Shown here piece after piece: positions 54,880 through 63,859 of a DNA stretch of 64,000 bases. This DNA is from Heterobilharzia americana (lineage: Eukaryota; Platyhelminthes; Trematoda; Strigeidida; Schistosomatidae), in assembly GCA_944470555.2 (NCBI GenBank), contig OX104130.1, forward strand, positions 3,038,001 to 3,102,000, written 5' to 3'. Each line of letters starts with the position of its first letter. Position 1 is the stretch's first letter. The notes beneath the pieces were generated by a model. The model was given only the letters and a program-made list of their open reading frames with translations, was not told where the DNA came from and made no database searches. Position numbers and translations under genes: made by a program.

Positions 54880-56395
54880 AAATTGAGTACATAGACATGC
54901 CAGAAAGTCATTGGCCTCACCATCTATACCATTGTGAATGGTCTACGAATAACTTATCAGCTGTTACCTAGGTTTCACTATCCAAACTTAATTTTCAATG
55001 ATACTTACACTCAGAGTGCTAATTCCAAGCTTTTTTCTTGCGATAACTACAGTAAAATTACACATTTTGATCTCATCCAATTGTATGTGTTAAGCAGATT
55101 TTGAGTGGCTCGAACATTACACCGCTGATATGTTTGGCCAAAGATGTTTAGATCCCCGTTAGTTGGCTAACTAGCATTGATGGTAGACGTGATAGGCCTA
55201 CAACTACTCACATGAATGAGTAGTATATTTTGCATAGCTTTCATGCTTGTAGCCTTGATCCCCTTTAGACTGTCAAAATGATCACATCATGTCATCTAAA
55301 TATTTTGGTTTACAAAGGGAATCATGGTGAAATTCAGCATTGCGATGTCTCCTAATTGTGTCATTCACCTCACGGAGTGTTTAGTTTGCAAAAAATTGAT
55401 TCGATTCAACCATACTAATCGGTTGTGTTATCTTCTATGTCATCTTCAAAAAAATTCTTTTTGTGTTCTCGATTATTTTCTCACCTTATTACAACTCTGG
55501 TGTGAAAATATCATTCTCATTAAACTATAACATAAAAATAGAATATGTGCAAAGCCTTTTTCTCTGTTAGTTTGACTGGATGCTGCAAACTGTTTTCAAC
55601 TAGACACACACACACATGCACACAGTTTAGTAGTTTATCATCCATTCGAAACTAGTAGGTATGTTTAAAAAGTGTTGTCTATGTCTCGTATAAATGCTGT
55701 AATATATTACACCGAAAATTTACGTTTTCCACAAGGTTTATGTTCTTGATATGTACGTGAAAAGCTGAGTGAAATTCATATGCTTACGGCATTTTTCATT
55801 TAGGGGGCATTAGATATTTCATGCTACGTTTGATATACTAATAATTGCTTGACCTTGAAGGGCTGTCTGCCATTTTATTGGTGGATTTTGTGGACAGCCT
55901 AACGTGCATATATATGTGAGTAGGTGTGTGAATATTAACTTGACCTTGTATTATCAACCAGTACTAGATAAGGTAAGGTCATAGCAAGTAATATTATGTG
56001 CACAGAATGATATCACTTGAAACGTCTTGTAAACTGTCATATACTTGAAACAGTAGTCTGAAACTGAAGTATTTCAAAAAAAAGTATTTACACAGTACTA
56101 AGTTTTCGTTAAACGACTGAAAATAGATTATCTTTGTGGAATTAAGTGGATACATGAGGATGAAATTATGTTACTATCTAATATCTATCTAATATACAAT
56201 AAGAAAAGTTGTTTACTGTAACCAAGGTGAATTACAATTGTTTTAAAAAAATAATTACTTATTTTTGAAGAAAAAATGTCTTACAATAGGAAGAATTATG
56301 ATATACATGTGAACAGAAATGTGTATATAAACACAGCTTAGTAGTAACATGGTGTTTAAATTTTCTAGGTCCATGCTGAAACTGAATGGTAGGGA
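54880..56395. other. unassigned
   Basis: No gene recognised. AT-rich. Confidence 0.35.
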
Positions 56396-56399
56396 TTTT

Positions 56400-56632
56400 C
56401 CAAGTTGTTATTCATCGTAAACTGACATGAGTTGCAGGAACAAAGGAAACCTGGTAGCACCAGACAGCTGTTTCACCCTAGTATGGGACTCGTCAGCAGT
56501 GCGCACCCACGACCCCGCTAGGGATCGAACCCGCGACCTTCAGGTCTCGTGGCCAGCGCGTTACCATTGAGGCACTGGGGCCAGAATCCAATGGTCCATA
56601 TTTCCAACTTCTGTTAGCTCACGATGATGATT
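56400..56632 (-). mobile_element. SINE-B, best-preserved complete copy
   Basis: The complement shows the full order: GTGCCTCAATGGTAACGCG (A box), GCGGGTTCGATCCC (B box, about 56522-56535), GGGTCGTGGGTGCG, an intact hammerhead, then CTACCAGG. The tRNA-like head is the clearest of the family here. Confidence 0.85.
56455..56508 (-). ncRNA. hammerhead ribozyme, type I, SINE-B, intact core
   Basis: On the complement: stem I GCACTG with TGGTGC (six pairs, two of them wobbles), CTGACGA (56490-56496), stem II GTCCCATACTAGGGT (two wobbles), GAAA (56471-56474), perfect stem III ACAGCTGT, cleavage triplet GTC (56463-56465). All invariant core positions are present. Stem III is self-complementary without a loop, so dimers or tandem transcripts would be the likely active form. 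Activity is inferred. Confidence 0.85.
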
Positions 56633-56639
56633 TTGTATG

Positions 56640-56785
56640 ATTATGCAAGACAGTTTGCTTGATGTTTTAACAACATTTATAGAACCATCACACCAATTCA
56701 CAGGGAACAGTAAACGCTTGTCTTATCTCTGCATCTGTATGTGTGTGTACGTCTTGTCAGCAGAACTAATTCTATTAAGCATGCT
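56640..56785. other. unassigned spacer
   Basis: Nothing recognised between SINE-B and a LINE fragment. Confidence 0.3.
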
Positions 56786-56789
56786 GATA

Positions 56790-57492
56790 ACCTGAAAGTG
56801 TCTATTCCAGTCAACTGTCACTTAGATTGCTCCAAATTAAATGGATTCTTGTCTCTTTTTGACCAATGATCTCTCTTACATAGTCTCAAGTTAAACCCTT
56901 GTAAATGTCAGACTGTTAATTTTAGCCTCAAGCGTCAACAAGATGAACTTGTATGAGCTGCTTAAGTCTCATAATGCCTGTTCCATTAATGGTATTTCCG
57001 TAGAAAGTAAATGGAGTGTTAACTATCCTGGATTGTGTTTTATTTCTGATCTTTGTTGGTCGTTTCATATTTGGTTAACTTGTGAAAAATCTTTCGTTTA
57101 ACGTATTGCGTAAACAGGGGCTGTTTGGTATAACTCAACTTCTACTTTTACAATTTATTAATTCCTGTATTTGACCTATTCTTCTCTATTGTTACCAGCT
57201 GATGTTTCTTGGTCAACTCAAAAAGGTCTATGTGTTATATTGCGTAGGGCTTTGAAAGCCATCCAGTCAGTAGAGTGAATGCTATGCTTCTGACTCAATT
57301 GATTAACAATGTAGTTAATAGACATTTAAATTCTAGTAAGCAACTAGTTATAGAAACTTTAACTAACACTGAGCATCCACTTCATTCACAGATCTCTCCA
57401 TGTACCTCCTATCAGGGAGGACAAGAAGAAACTACACATGACTGTAAGTTTATACAGCTAAGTATAAGAATTCGACTTTACCTTAAGTAGCA
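56790..57492 (+). mobile_element. non-LTR retrotransposon (CR1/jockey-like), C-terminal fragment
   Basis: Broken plus-strand frames read L-K-L-N-P-C-K-C-Q-T-V-N-F (about 56890-56930) and I-N-G-I-S-V-E-S, Y-P-G-L-C-F-I-S-D-L-C-W-S-F-H-I (56985-57070). Then come L-R-R-A-L-K-A-I and V-V-N-R-H-L-N, E-H-P-L-H. This is the post-palm 'NP.KC..M.F ... YLG..FS..L.W..HI' arrangement of schistosome LINEs. It differs from both other LINE families in the window. Confidence 0.65.
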
Positions 57493-57559
57493 ACCATATT
57501 ATATGAGGAAAAAAGTGCTAGAACAGAACTCACACATCAACTTTGTAACAGTTAATAAT

Positions 57560-58470
57560 CTGATTTCAAACCCTGTAGAGAATTTTGAATGAGCTCTCAA
57601 AAGGAGTTAAGTGGCCTGAGTTCACGAGGTGTTCTGTTATCGAACTGAAGACGCACTTTAGTTCTCCCTTTGCAAGACGGGCTGGGTAGTGTTCGTGGAC
57701 ACGTTTTACAAGCGGACGTATAGTACGACAGATGTACTCAGCTTTACAAGAGCAAGTAAACTGGTATACAAACATTGATGTGGCCCAATGCGTCAGCTTG
57801 TCTTTCACACATTGAACAAAAAGTTTCTTGCAGGAGAAAATTATCCGAAGGTTGGCGGCAAAGTATGTTCTATTTATGGATTTTGATAGTCGTTTCCTCA
57901 GGATTTCCGCAGCAATGCCATTTTCGAATTCAAGATTCAACAAAAGAATCTTCTCCGTGGCAAATGTCTTCATTCACTTGGGTTCTTTGGCTTTATGTTC
58001 TTATCTATAGATGTGAGCGGGAACCTGTTTTCTGCGATAGTTCGTCTAAATATTTGCAGTTCTCCGTCAACTGTATCCTCAGTACGTAGTTTCCTGATCC
58101 TCGAGGAAAGTGAACGAATAAGATTTCTTTTCCTGCATAGGCGGACTGAACTTTGAAAATTAACAAATTGTCTGTTCCATGTAGGCCTTCTGTAGATCGA
58201 TCTACGAAGTGAATTATCGTCTTTTATTTAAAGTTGAACGTCAAGAAAATGGAAGGTTGAGTTTGATCCCGAAACTAGGGTGAATTTGGCTGAAGGGTGG
58301 GCGTTGTTCAAGGTATGAAGCAAGTTTGTAGACATGAAGTTCATTGATTGTTGATGATAATTTGGTATTTTCCAGGCTTATCATGAAGCAGTCAGCTAGA
58401 AGTGGTCCTAATGGAGACCCCATTACCACACCATCTGTCTGCTTGTAGATCTCATTAGTAAATTTATAGT
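57560..58470 (-). mobile_element. Penelope-like element, RT motif B to GIY-YIG
   Basis: The minus strand begins with K-F-T-N-E-I-Y-K-Q-T-D-G-V, then M-G-S-P-L-G-P-L-L-A-D-C-F-M (58.43-58.38 kb). A decayed centre follows. A 135-residue frame (57973-57566) has F-V-Y-Q-F-T-C-S-C-K-A-E-Y-I-C-R-T (YIG with Gly changed to Cys) and I-T-E-H-L-V-N-S-G-H. Coding stops at 58470, where another retroelement's tail begins. Confidence 0.85.
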
Positions 58471-59455
58471 CATCATCATTATCAACATAGGACAGGCATT
58501 ACTGCGTAACGGTCCGAGTTGCCACACCTCATATCAGCACATCAAGTAAGGTGAAGGATGAAGATAAGTGAATGCAGTCAAAAGAAATATAAAGTACAAG
58601 AAGAAAGGAAAGAGGAGTGACAAAATGGTGAGATTCGGTATAGTGTAGTTAAGATGAAGATAATGTGTGTATACATCTGCGCCACTGACTTCGGTTCTGA
58701 GCCATATCACCTAGGGTCTCCAACCACTGGTTCCTCTTGTCCCGTGGACCCCAACCACCTAGTCTGCATCGTCCTACATGGCTTAAACCAACAGTCAGAG
58801 ACTTCATACATTGGTGCCATGTTTTAGTCTGACCACCTCGGGCCTATTTCCAGCCTGGACCCACTCAGCCAACATTGTGTGATGAGGTAATCGGTGAGTA
58901 GGCATACGTAGTACGTGTCCCAACCATCTCAGTAGATGAAGGTTCACAACCTCGTCAACTGACTTACCTCTTCTCCCCAAAACTCTACACCTAACTTCTG
59001 CATTACTCACGTGGTGACACCACGGAATACGTCCTATGCTACGAAGGCAACGGTGGTCAAACACTTGAAGCCTTCTTATATCTTCCACTTTCAATGACCA
59101 TGTTTCACAGCCATACAGCAGAACAGACCAGACTGCTGTGCAGTACACGCGACCCTTAATAGACAAACGAATATCACGGCGTCGCCATAGGTGGCGCAAA
59201 TTGGCAAAAGCCAATCGAGCCTTTTGTATCCGTGCAGAAATCTCATCGGCAACTAACCCACCGGGTTGATCCTACTTCCCAGGTAAGTGAAGTGGTCAAC
59301 ACACTCAACCACCTCACTCTCTGTTGTTAGCCACGGTACTGTTGAAGACCAGTCCTGGAGCAAAAATTTGCATTTGGGTGGTGAAAATCGCATCCCAAAC
59401 ATTCTCAAATTCCACTCAAAGTGTACATTGAGGGTACATAGAAGGAGAAGCTCTT
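58471..59455 (-). mobile_element. non-LTR retrotransposon inserted in a PLE
   Basis: The 3' tail is CATCATCATT at 58471-58480. The minus-strand frame 59214-58804 reads A-F-A-N-L-R-H-L-W-R-R-R-D-I-R-L, L-L-Y-G-C-E-T-W and H-R-C-L-R-S-I-G, then L-R-W-L-G-H-V-L-R-M. The part up to about 59455 matches 9480-9600 in the opposite strand sense. No catalytic palm motif remains. Confidence 0.8.
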
Positions 59456-59459
59456 TTAG

Positions 59460-60055
59460 GTAGTGAATTGGGATACCAACATCTATGTTGTCACACTGAA
59501 TGAATTCTCATTTCAATAATTTAAATTACCAATACTAAAATATTCTCGTTATTAATATTCTTTACATCACTTAGATTTTTATAATAACATAATTCGAAAC
59601 TTCAACAGCTTAATGAGAAGACGAAGATGATCTGAAACATGTCATGATGTTTTAGCGCTATACATTTCGAACAATCTGATCATACATAAACTTGTCAAAT
59701 TATTTATAGGAAAACTTATGAAAAGGGCCAATGAAGTTAATAGGAAACATAGGAGGAATAGGAAGGCCAGAGAAAATAACCAAAATCTTAATCACATTAC
59801 ACTTGGTATTAAAATTAAAATCAATACACTACTAAGGTAGGTTAAACATGAGTACAAATTATTTTTGTATACACAAAGCAAGGGGGTTTGAATTTACTGA
59901 TGGCAAAAGCTTCAATAAATTTAAGCACTCGGCTATGACCACTTTTATGTAGTACTTTAAAGGCTATTTTCATATCTATCCTATGGTTGGTTTCTAGTAT
60001 ATGTTAAGCGATAGACGAAAGTGGAAGTTTATATAAGTGTAAAACTTGGGCACTG
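59460..60055. other. unassigned
   Basis: No gene recognised. Confidence 0.35.
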
Positions 60056-60059
60056 TGGT

Positions 60060-60440
60060 AGGATGTAATTCCCTATAAGATTTGTTTACTTGATAAATAG
60101 CGCACAGTGATACAGTATTATTTACTTGATTACGTTTCGAGCATAAATTATTGCTCATAATCATATCAATGTAATCACACCACTTTCAATATCTGATTTT
60201 ATAGTCCTGTCACTTGATTTGAAAGTGGAAGTTCATCACCTGCACTTATCGGATCTGAGGTCATTTGTTTTTCAAGTCACTTAGGTACATACTCAACCAT
60301 CTTTAACTATATGTGTGGAAACATATACATGTAAATTGATAAACACAGTGGATGTGGTGTAATCGTTCATGTGTTGTTTTGGTCTGTATTGTAACATGAA
60401 CTTCGTCTTCTGTACAATGATAGCCTTGGCTATATTTTAT
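60060..60440 (-). repeat. PLE-associated flank repeats
   Basis: 60060-60250 resembles 16680-16840 and 42355-42460. 60285-60430 resembles 27470-27705. Their repeated placement beside PLE sequences suggests PLE non-coding ends. The complement of 60124-60165 contains the hairpin described under findings. Confidence 0.5.
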
Positions 60441-60689
60441 GTTTCACAGATAGCTGGTCTAAGCCTATTCAACACAACACAGTTATGTGAATCACCTTTG
60501 TACTTTTCAGTGGTACGTAAATTTTGCACCTGTCGATAAATTTCAACAGGTAGCCATTCTGTATCATTGTTGTTACCAGTAAGTTGATTTCTCCTCCTTG
60601 ATGTTATCGGTGCAGACGTGGTTTATTGTACTGAATAAGCATCTAACTAAACCTCGTATATATTGAACTGCGCAATAGCTATTCAGATT

Positions 60690-61670
60690 AAGATATTGCC
60701 TTGTCCATGTGGCCTTCCTATAAGTCGACCTCGTGATCGATTCATTCTCCCGTCGATTAAGCAGTATGTCTAGAAACGGTGCCTAGTTGTTCATCTCTTG
60801 TTCACTAGTAAGGTTACTGTTATTTTCAGCCGTATTCATCTTTTCCAGCAGGCACTTCAGATCATCAGGCTTTTTATGTGTAGTGACTATATCATCGATA
60901 TATAAAGTGAAACCCTTCCGATGAGACCGTCAGCTATGTTTTCAATATATGACATGTATACATCGGCTAGCAACGGTTCTAATGGACTACCCATCGTGAC
61001 ACCATCAGTTTGTCGAGAATATTCATCCTCAAATATCAGTTGGACTTTATCAGCACATAATAATAATGAATCTTCTAGGAGGGACAGGGAATAAAGGACT
61101 GTTAGAAGAAATATAGTCATATAAAACCTCAATTGTTTTTTACCAGAGGTGCATTAGTAAATAGAGAATATACATCAAACGAGTACATAGTCTTATCCTT
61201 GATAGTCAATAAGGTCAAATGTATCTTTCAGTGATGACTTATACAGATAGCTTGTGACAGGACTGATGAGCTTTGCTAACCATTTAGTTAGATTATTTGT
61301 GGGTGATTGACACATAGACAATATTGGACGCAGTGAATTGTCAGGTTTATGAGTTTTAGGTAACCCAATATAGATGTGAATGTTCAGATCTCATAAGTTT
61401 TAGACAATTAAATTCATGCCAAGCATTTTCACCAGTATGCAGTTCACTCTTCCTTCCAATTTATGTATTCTTTCAGAGGGGACATCTTACGTAAATTTGC
61501 TTTCATCACTGAGAATGGATAACATCTTACTTTTATACTCAGACGTGTTTAGAACTACCACACCCGATCCTTTATCAGGTTTTACTATGACAATATGAAC
61601 AATTTGAAATGTTGTAAAGGAGTATATACATACATACACGTATATTTTGTTATTGTTGCAATATATCATG
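60690..61670 (-). mobile_element. Penelope-like element, most complete RT core
   Basis: The minus strand reads, in order, V-K-P-D-K-G-S-G-V-V-V-L (61.6 kb) and I-G-L-P-K-T-H-K-P-D (61.37 kb). Motif A follows as S-F-D-V-Y-S-L-F-T-N (61.16 kb), then T-D-G-V-T-M-G-S-P-L-E-P-L-L-A-D-V-Y-M (60.99 kb). Motif C is Y-I-D-D (60.9 kb), followed by A-P-F-L-D-I-L and T-W-T-R-Q-Y (60.78-60.7 kb). Catalytic Asp residues of motifs A and C are kept, but several stops and frameshifts interrupt the frame. The endonuclease end is missing. Confidence 0.85.
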
Positions 61671-61754
61671 CTGAGAATTTCAAATTGTCCAGAAATTGTT
61701 TGGAATAAATGGAATTACTATTATTATTAACAGTACTCCTAACTTAACGTGGTA

Positions 61755-61965
61755 ATAATTTGGTAAGTGGTGCCTAGTAGTAGAATAGAGGACACGCGTT
61801 TCGTCCTCTCTGGAACTCACTCATCAGCAGGAGGTACTTGCACCCAAGTGACTGATGTTATCCTTCCTGAGTCCAGAACCCAGTTTCCCATGACTTCAAA
61901 CGTCTAAGCGTTATCCATTAGGCCACTGAGATATGACAATCATCTGCTGAGCAACCGTCAGTTAT
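61755..61965 (-). mobile_element. SINE-A, TGAG-insertion subfamily, intact core bases
   Basis: The complement hammerhead (61785-61850) has CTGATGA, GAAAC, stem III ACGCGTGT and GTC all intact. Four extra bases sit between the core and stem II, and stem I no longer pairs. The head runs to about 61935. It faces the next copy. Confidence 0.8.
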
Positions 61966-62019
61966 TATTATTCATTGATATTTGTGAATATACCCACCAC
62001 TAAACAAATTACAGCATAA

Positions 62020-62275
62020 TCAGTAATCGATCAATTCGATCCGTCTAGAAATTACAAGCATCAACAACTAATAATAAGAACTGATACTCATTGTATAACA
62101 GGTGGTTATTGTGTCTCTGTGACCTAGTCGATAGCAGTTTGGTGTTTGAAGTGACGGGATGGGGATTACAGTCTCAATGGGAACAAGAAAAGTTACACTG
62201 GTATGCAAGTACATCTATATGGTTAGTCTCAAATAAGATGAAACGCTTGTCGTGGATTCTACTGCTTAGGTATAG
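62020..62275 (+). mobile_element. SINE-A with upstream arm, right half of an inverted pair
   Basis: Arm words GATCAATTCGATCCG, AATTACAAGCATCAACAAC, ACTGATACTCATTG. The head is TCTCTGTGACCTAGTCG. The hammerhead (about 62205-62262) keeps GAAAC and GTC but has ATGGTTAG for the core. Confidence 0.75.
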
Positions 62276-62279
62276 AGAC

Positions 62280-62705
62280 ATGGCAAAAGGAAAATTAGCA
62301 TGCTTCAAACAAAATTATTGTTCACTGCTAATTAATAAGTCTGTGTTTAAGTGAGCTAATTTTCTAAGAATGAGTGACCTTCATTTTGATATTCCCATTC
62401 AAATATTCCTACTTAGCAGTAATATGAATGGCTAAATAACATTCTGAAAAACTATCAAGTAGTATTGTAAAGGGAACAAGTTCTTATCTGATCAAAATGT
62501 GTTTTTCATCATGTTAACTAACAAAAATTAATATTTTCATATTAAAAAAATAAAGATTTACCTTGAAAATAGAATGATCCGTTTTCAAATAATTTACAAA
62601 TTGCACAGTTGCCTAACTGCAGTGGTGTCGCGACAAGATCTCCGCTGGAAATCACCCGTCAGCCGAGATCCTAACATGTGATCTCTGGTATAAAAGAGTC
62701 ACGAG
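62280..62705. other. unassigned
   Basis: Nothing recognised. Confidence 0.35.
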
Positions 62706-62710
62706 CAACT

Positions 62711-62957
62711 TGACTAGTCAGAAACCATTCACTCAGACTGATCTGTAGATTTCATCAACCATTAAGATGAGATCAAAGTGATCTAAATAGAGATGGACCA
62801 TTTCGTTCGTTTGAAACTAAACCAGTTGGTCAATGGTGTACCCGGACCAATTCAGCTAATTGAACCGAGCTAGTTCTGGTGTTAAGATCACTCTGATCTA
62901 ACTGGCTGACTGACGAAATCTACAGATCAGCTTAAGTAAATGGTTTTTAACTAATCA
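62711..62957. repeat. long inverted repeat (hairpin), 74-bp arms
   Basis: 62711-62784 is roughly 75-80% complementary to 62884-62957, around a spacer of about 100 bp. The best shared core is CTGATCTGTAGATTTC. No coding content. Could be a small fold-back element or another head-to-head pair of an unknown family. Confidence 0.8.
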
Positions 62958-63108
62958 ATTTATTTGAAAAGCACAAAGAATATTCTTTTCGATGACTTCT
63001 TCTTCTCATTCACATCGTACACTTATACACCCATATTGTGTGATTTTGAGTGAACAATAGTAATCTTTTTCTGAAATACTGTTTGCTAAAAATATAATAC
63101 CATTTTCG

Positions 63109-63238
63109 CTATCTGAGATAGCCATGGTTTGGCACTGGGTGATGATTGAAGGTGAAATGAAAATTTGAACCGCAGCCGGACTTGAACCAGTAACCACCGG
63201 GTTTCCGGCTAGATGCTTTACCAACTGATTTATGAGGT
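63109..63238 (-). mobile_element. SINE-D, left half of an inverted pair
   Basis: The complement: ATAAATCAGTTGGTAAAGC (A-box region), GGAAACCCGGTGGTTACTGG, TTCAAGTCC (B-box region), then TTTTCATTTCACC and the 3' tail CCAAACCATGGC at 63120-63132. Confidence 0.8.
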
Positions 63239-63560
63239 GTGAACCACGGTTACCTCAGATAGTCAAAATGATGATCAATATGATGCTCCACCTCTCTAAT
63301 TTAGTTAGATTTGGATTGGGATGAGAGGTTCTGACTAGGCAGCCACAGTGAATACGATAGTAAGTCATCATGAATTCACATAGTAGTCGGATTAAAATCT
63401 TGGTAATTTAAACGAAGCGAAAATCTAATCAGCAGTCGGATCTCGTAGCTCAGTTGTTATAGTACCAGGCTGGAAACCCATTGGCCGCTGGTTCGAATTC
63501 GATCGCGGTCATAATTTTCATTTCACCTTCAATCACCACCCAGTATAAATAAAATAGTGT
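63239..63560 (+). mobile_element. SINE-D tail scrap plus full SINE-D
   Basis: 63239-63290 is a plus-strand 3' tail (GAACCACGGTTACCTCAGAT). A longer copy follows from about 63300, with upstream arm, A box TAGCTCAGTTGT (63446-63457), B box CTGGTTCGAATTC (63488-63500) and CATTTCACCTTCAATCACC. Confidence 0.8.
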
Positions 63561-63581
63561 ACATATTTTGAGGTTATGGGA

Positions 63582-63805
63582 ATTTTATTTTGAAGGTAAG
63601 ATTCATTACTGACTACCATCATTTGGAGGACCAGTGATAACCTGGTTGCACTGGAAGCTGTTTGGTCTCACAGTAGGACCCCTCATCAGTGCAGACCCCA
63701 TCAGGGTTCGAGATAAGTAACTTTAGGTTTCCGAAAAACACGTTAACCACCAGCCACTAGGTCGGATGAAGTTCAATGGTTCACAGTCTCCTGCTTCTGT
63801 TCATT
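63582..63805 (-). mobile_element. SINE-B, left half of an inverted pair
   Basis: The complement hammerhead (about 63645-63695) keeps stem I GCACTG/CAGTGC but reads ATGAGGG, GTCCTACTGTGAGACC, CAAAC, CTTC, so the core, GAAAC and triplet are damaged. The head runs to about 63760. Confidence 0.75.
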
Positions 63806-63859
63806 CGTGATATAGCGTGACTATCCACCAAGATGTTTAATTGACATCCATTTCACTCC

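Noticed and set aside
60124..60165. PLE-flank hairpin as a true hammerhead
   Set aside because: GAAAC sits next to a paired stem, but the obligatory CTGANGA is missing in both copies.
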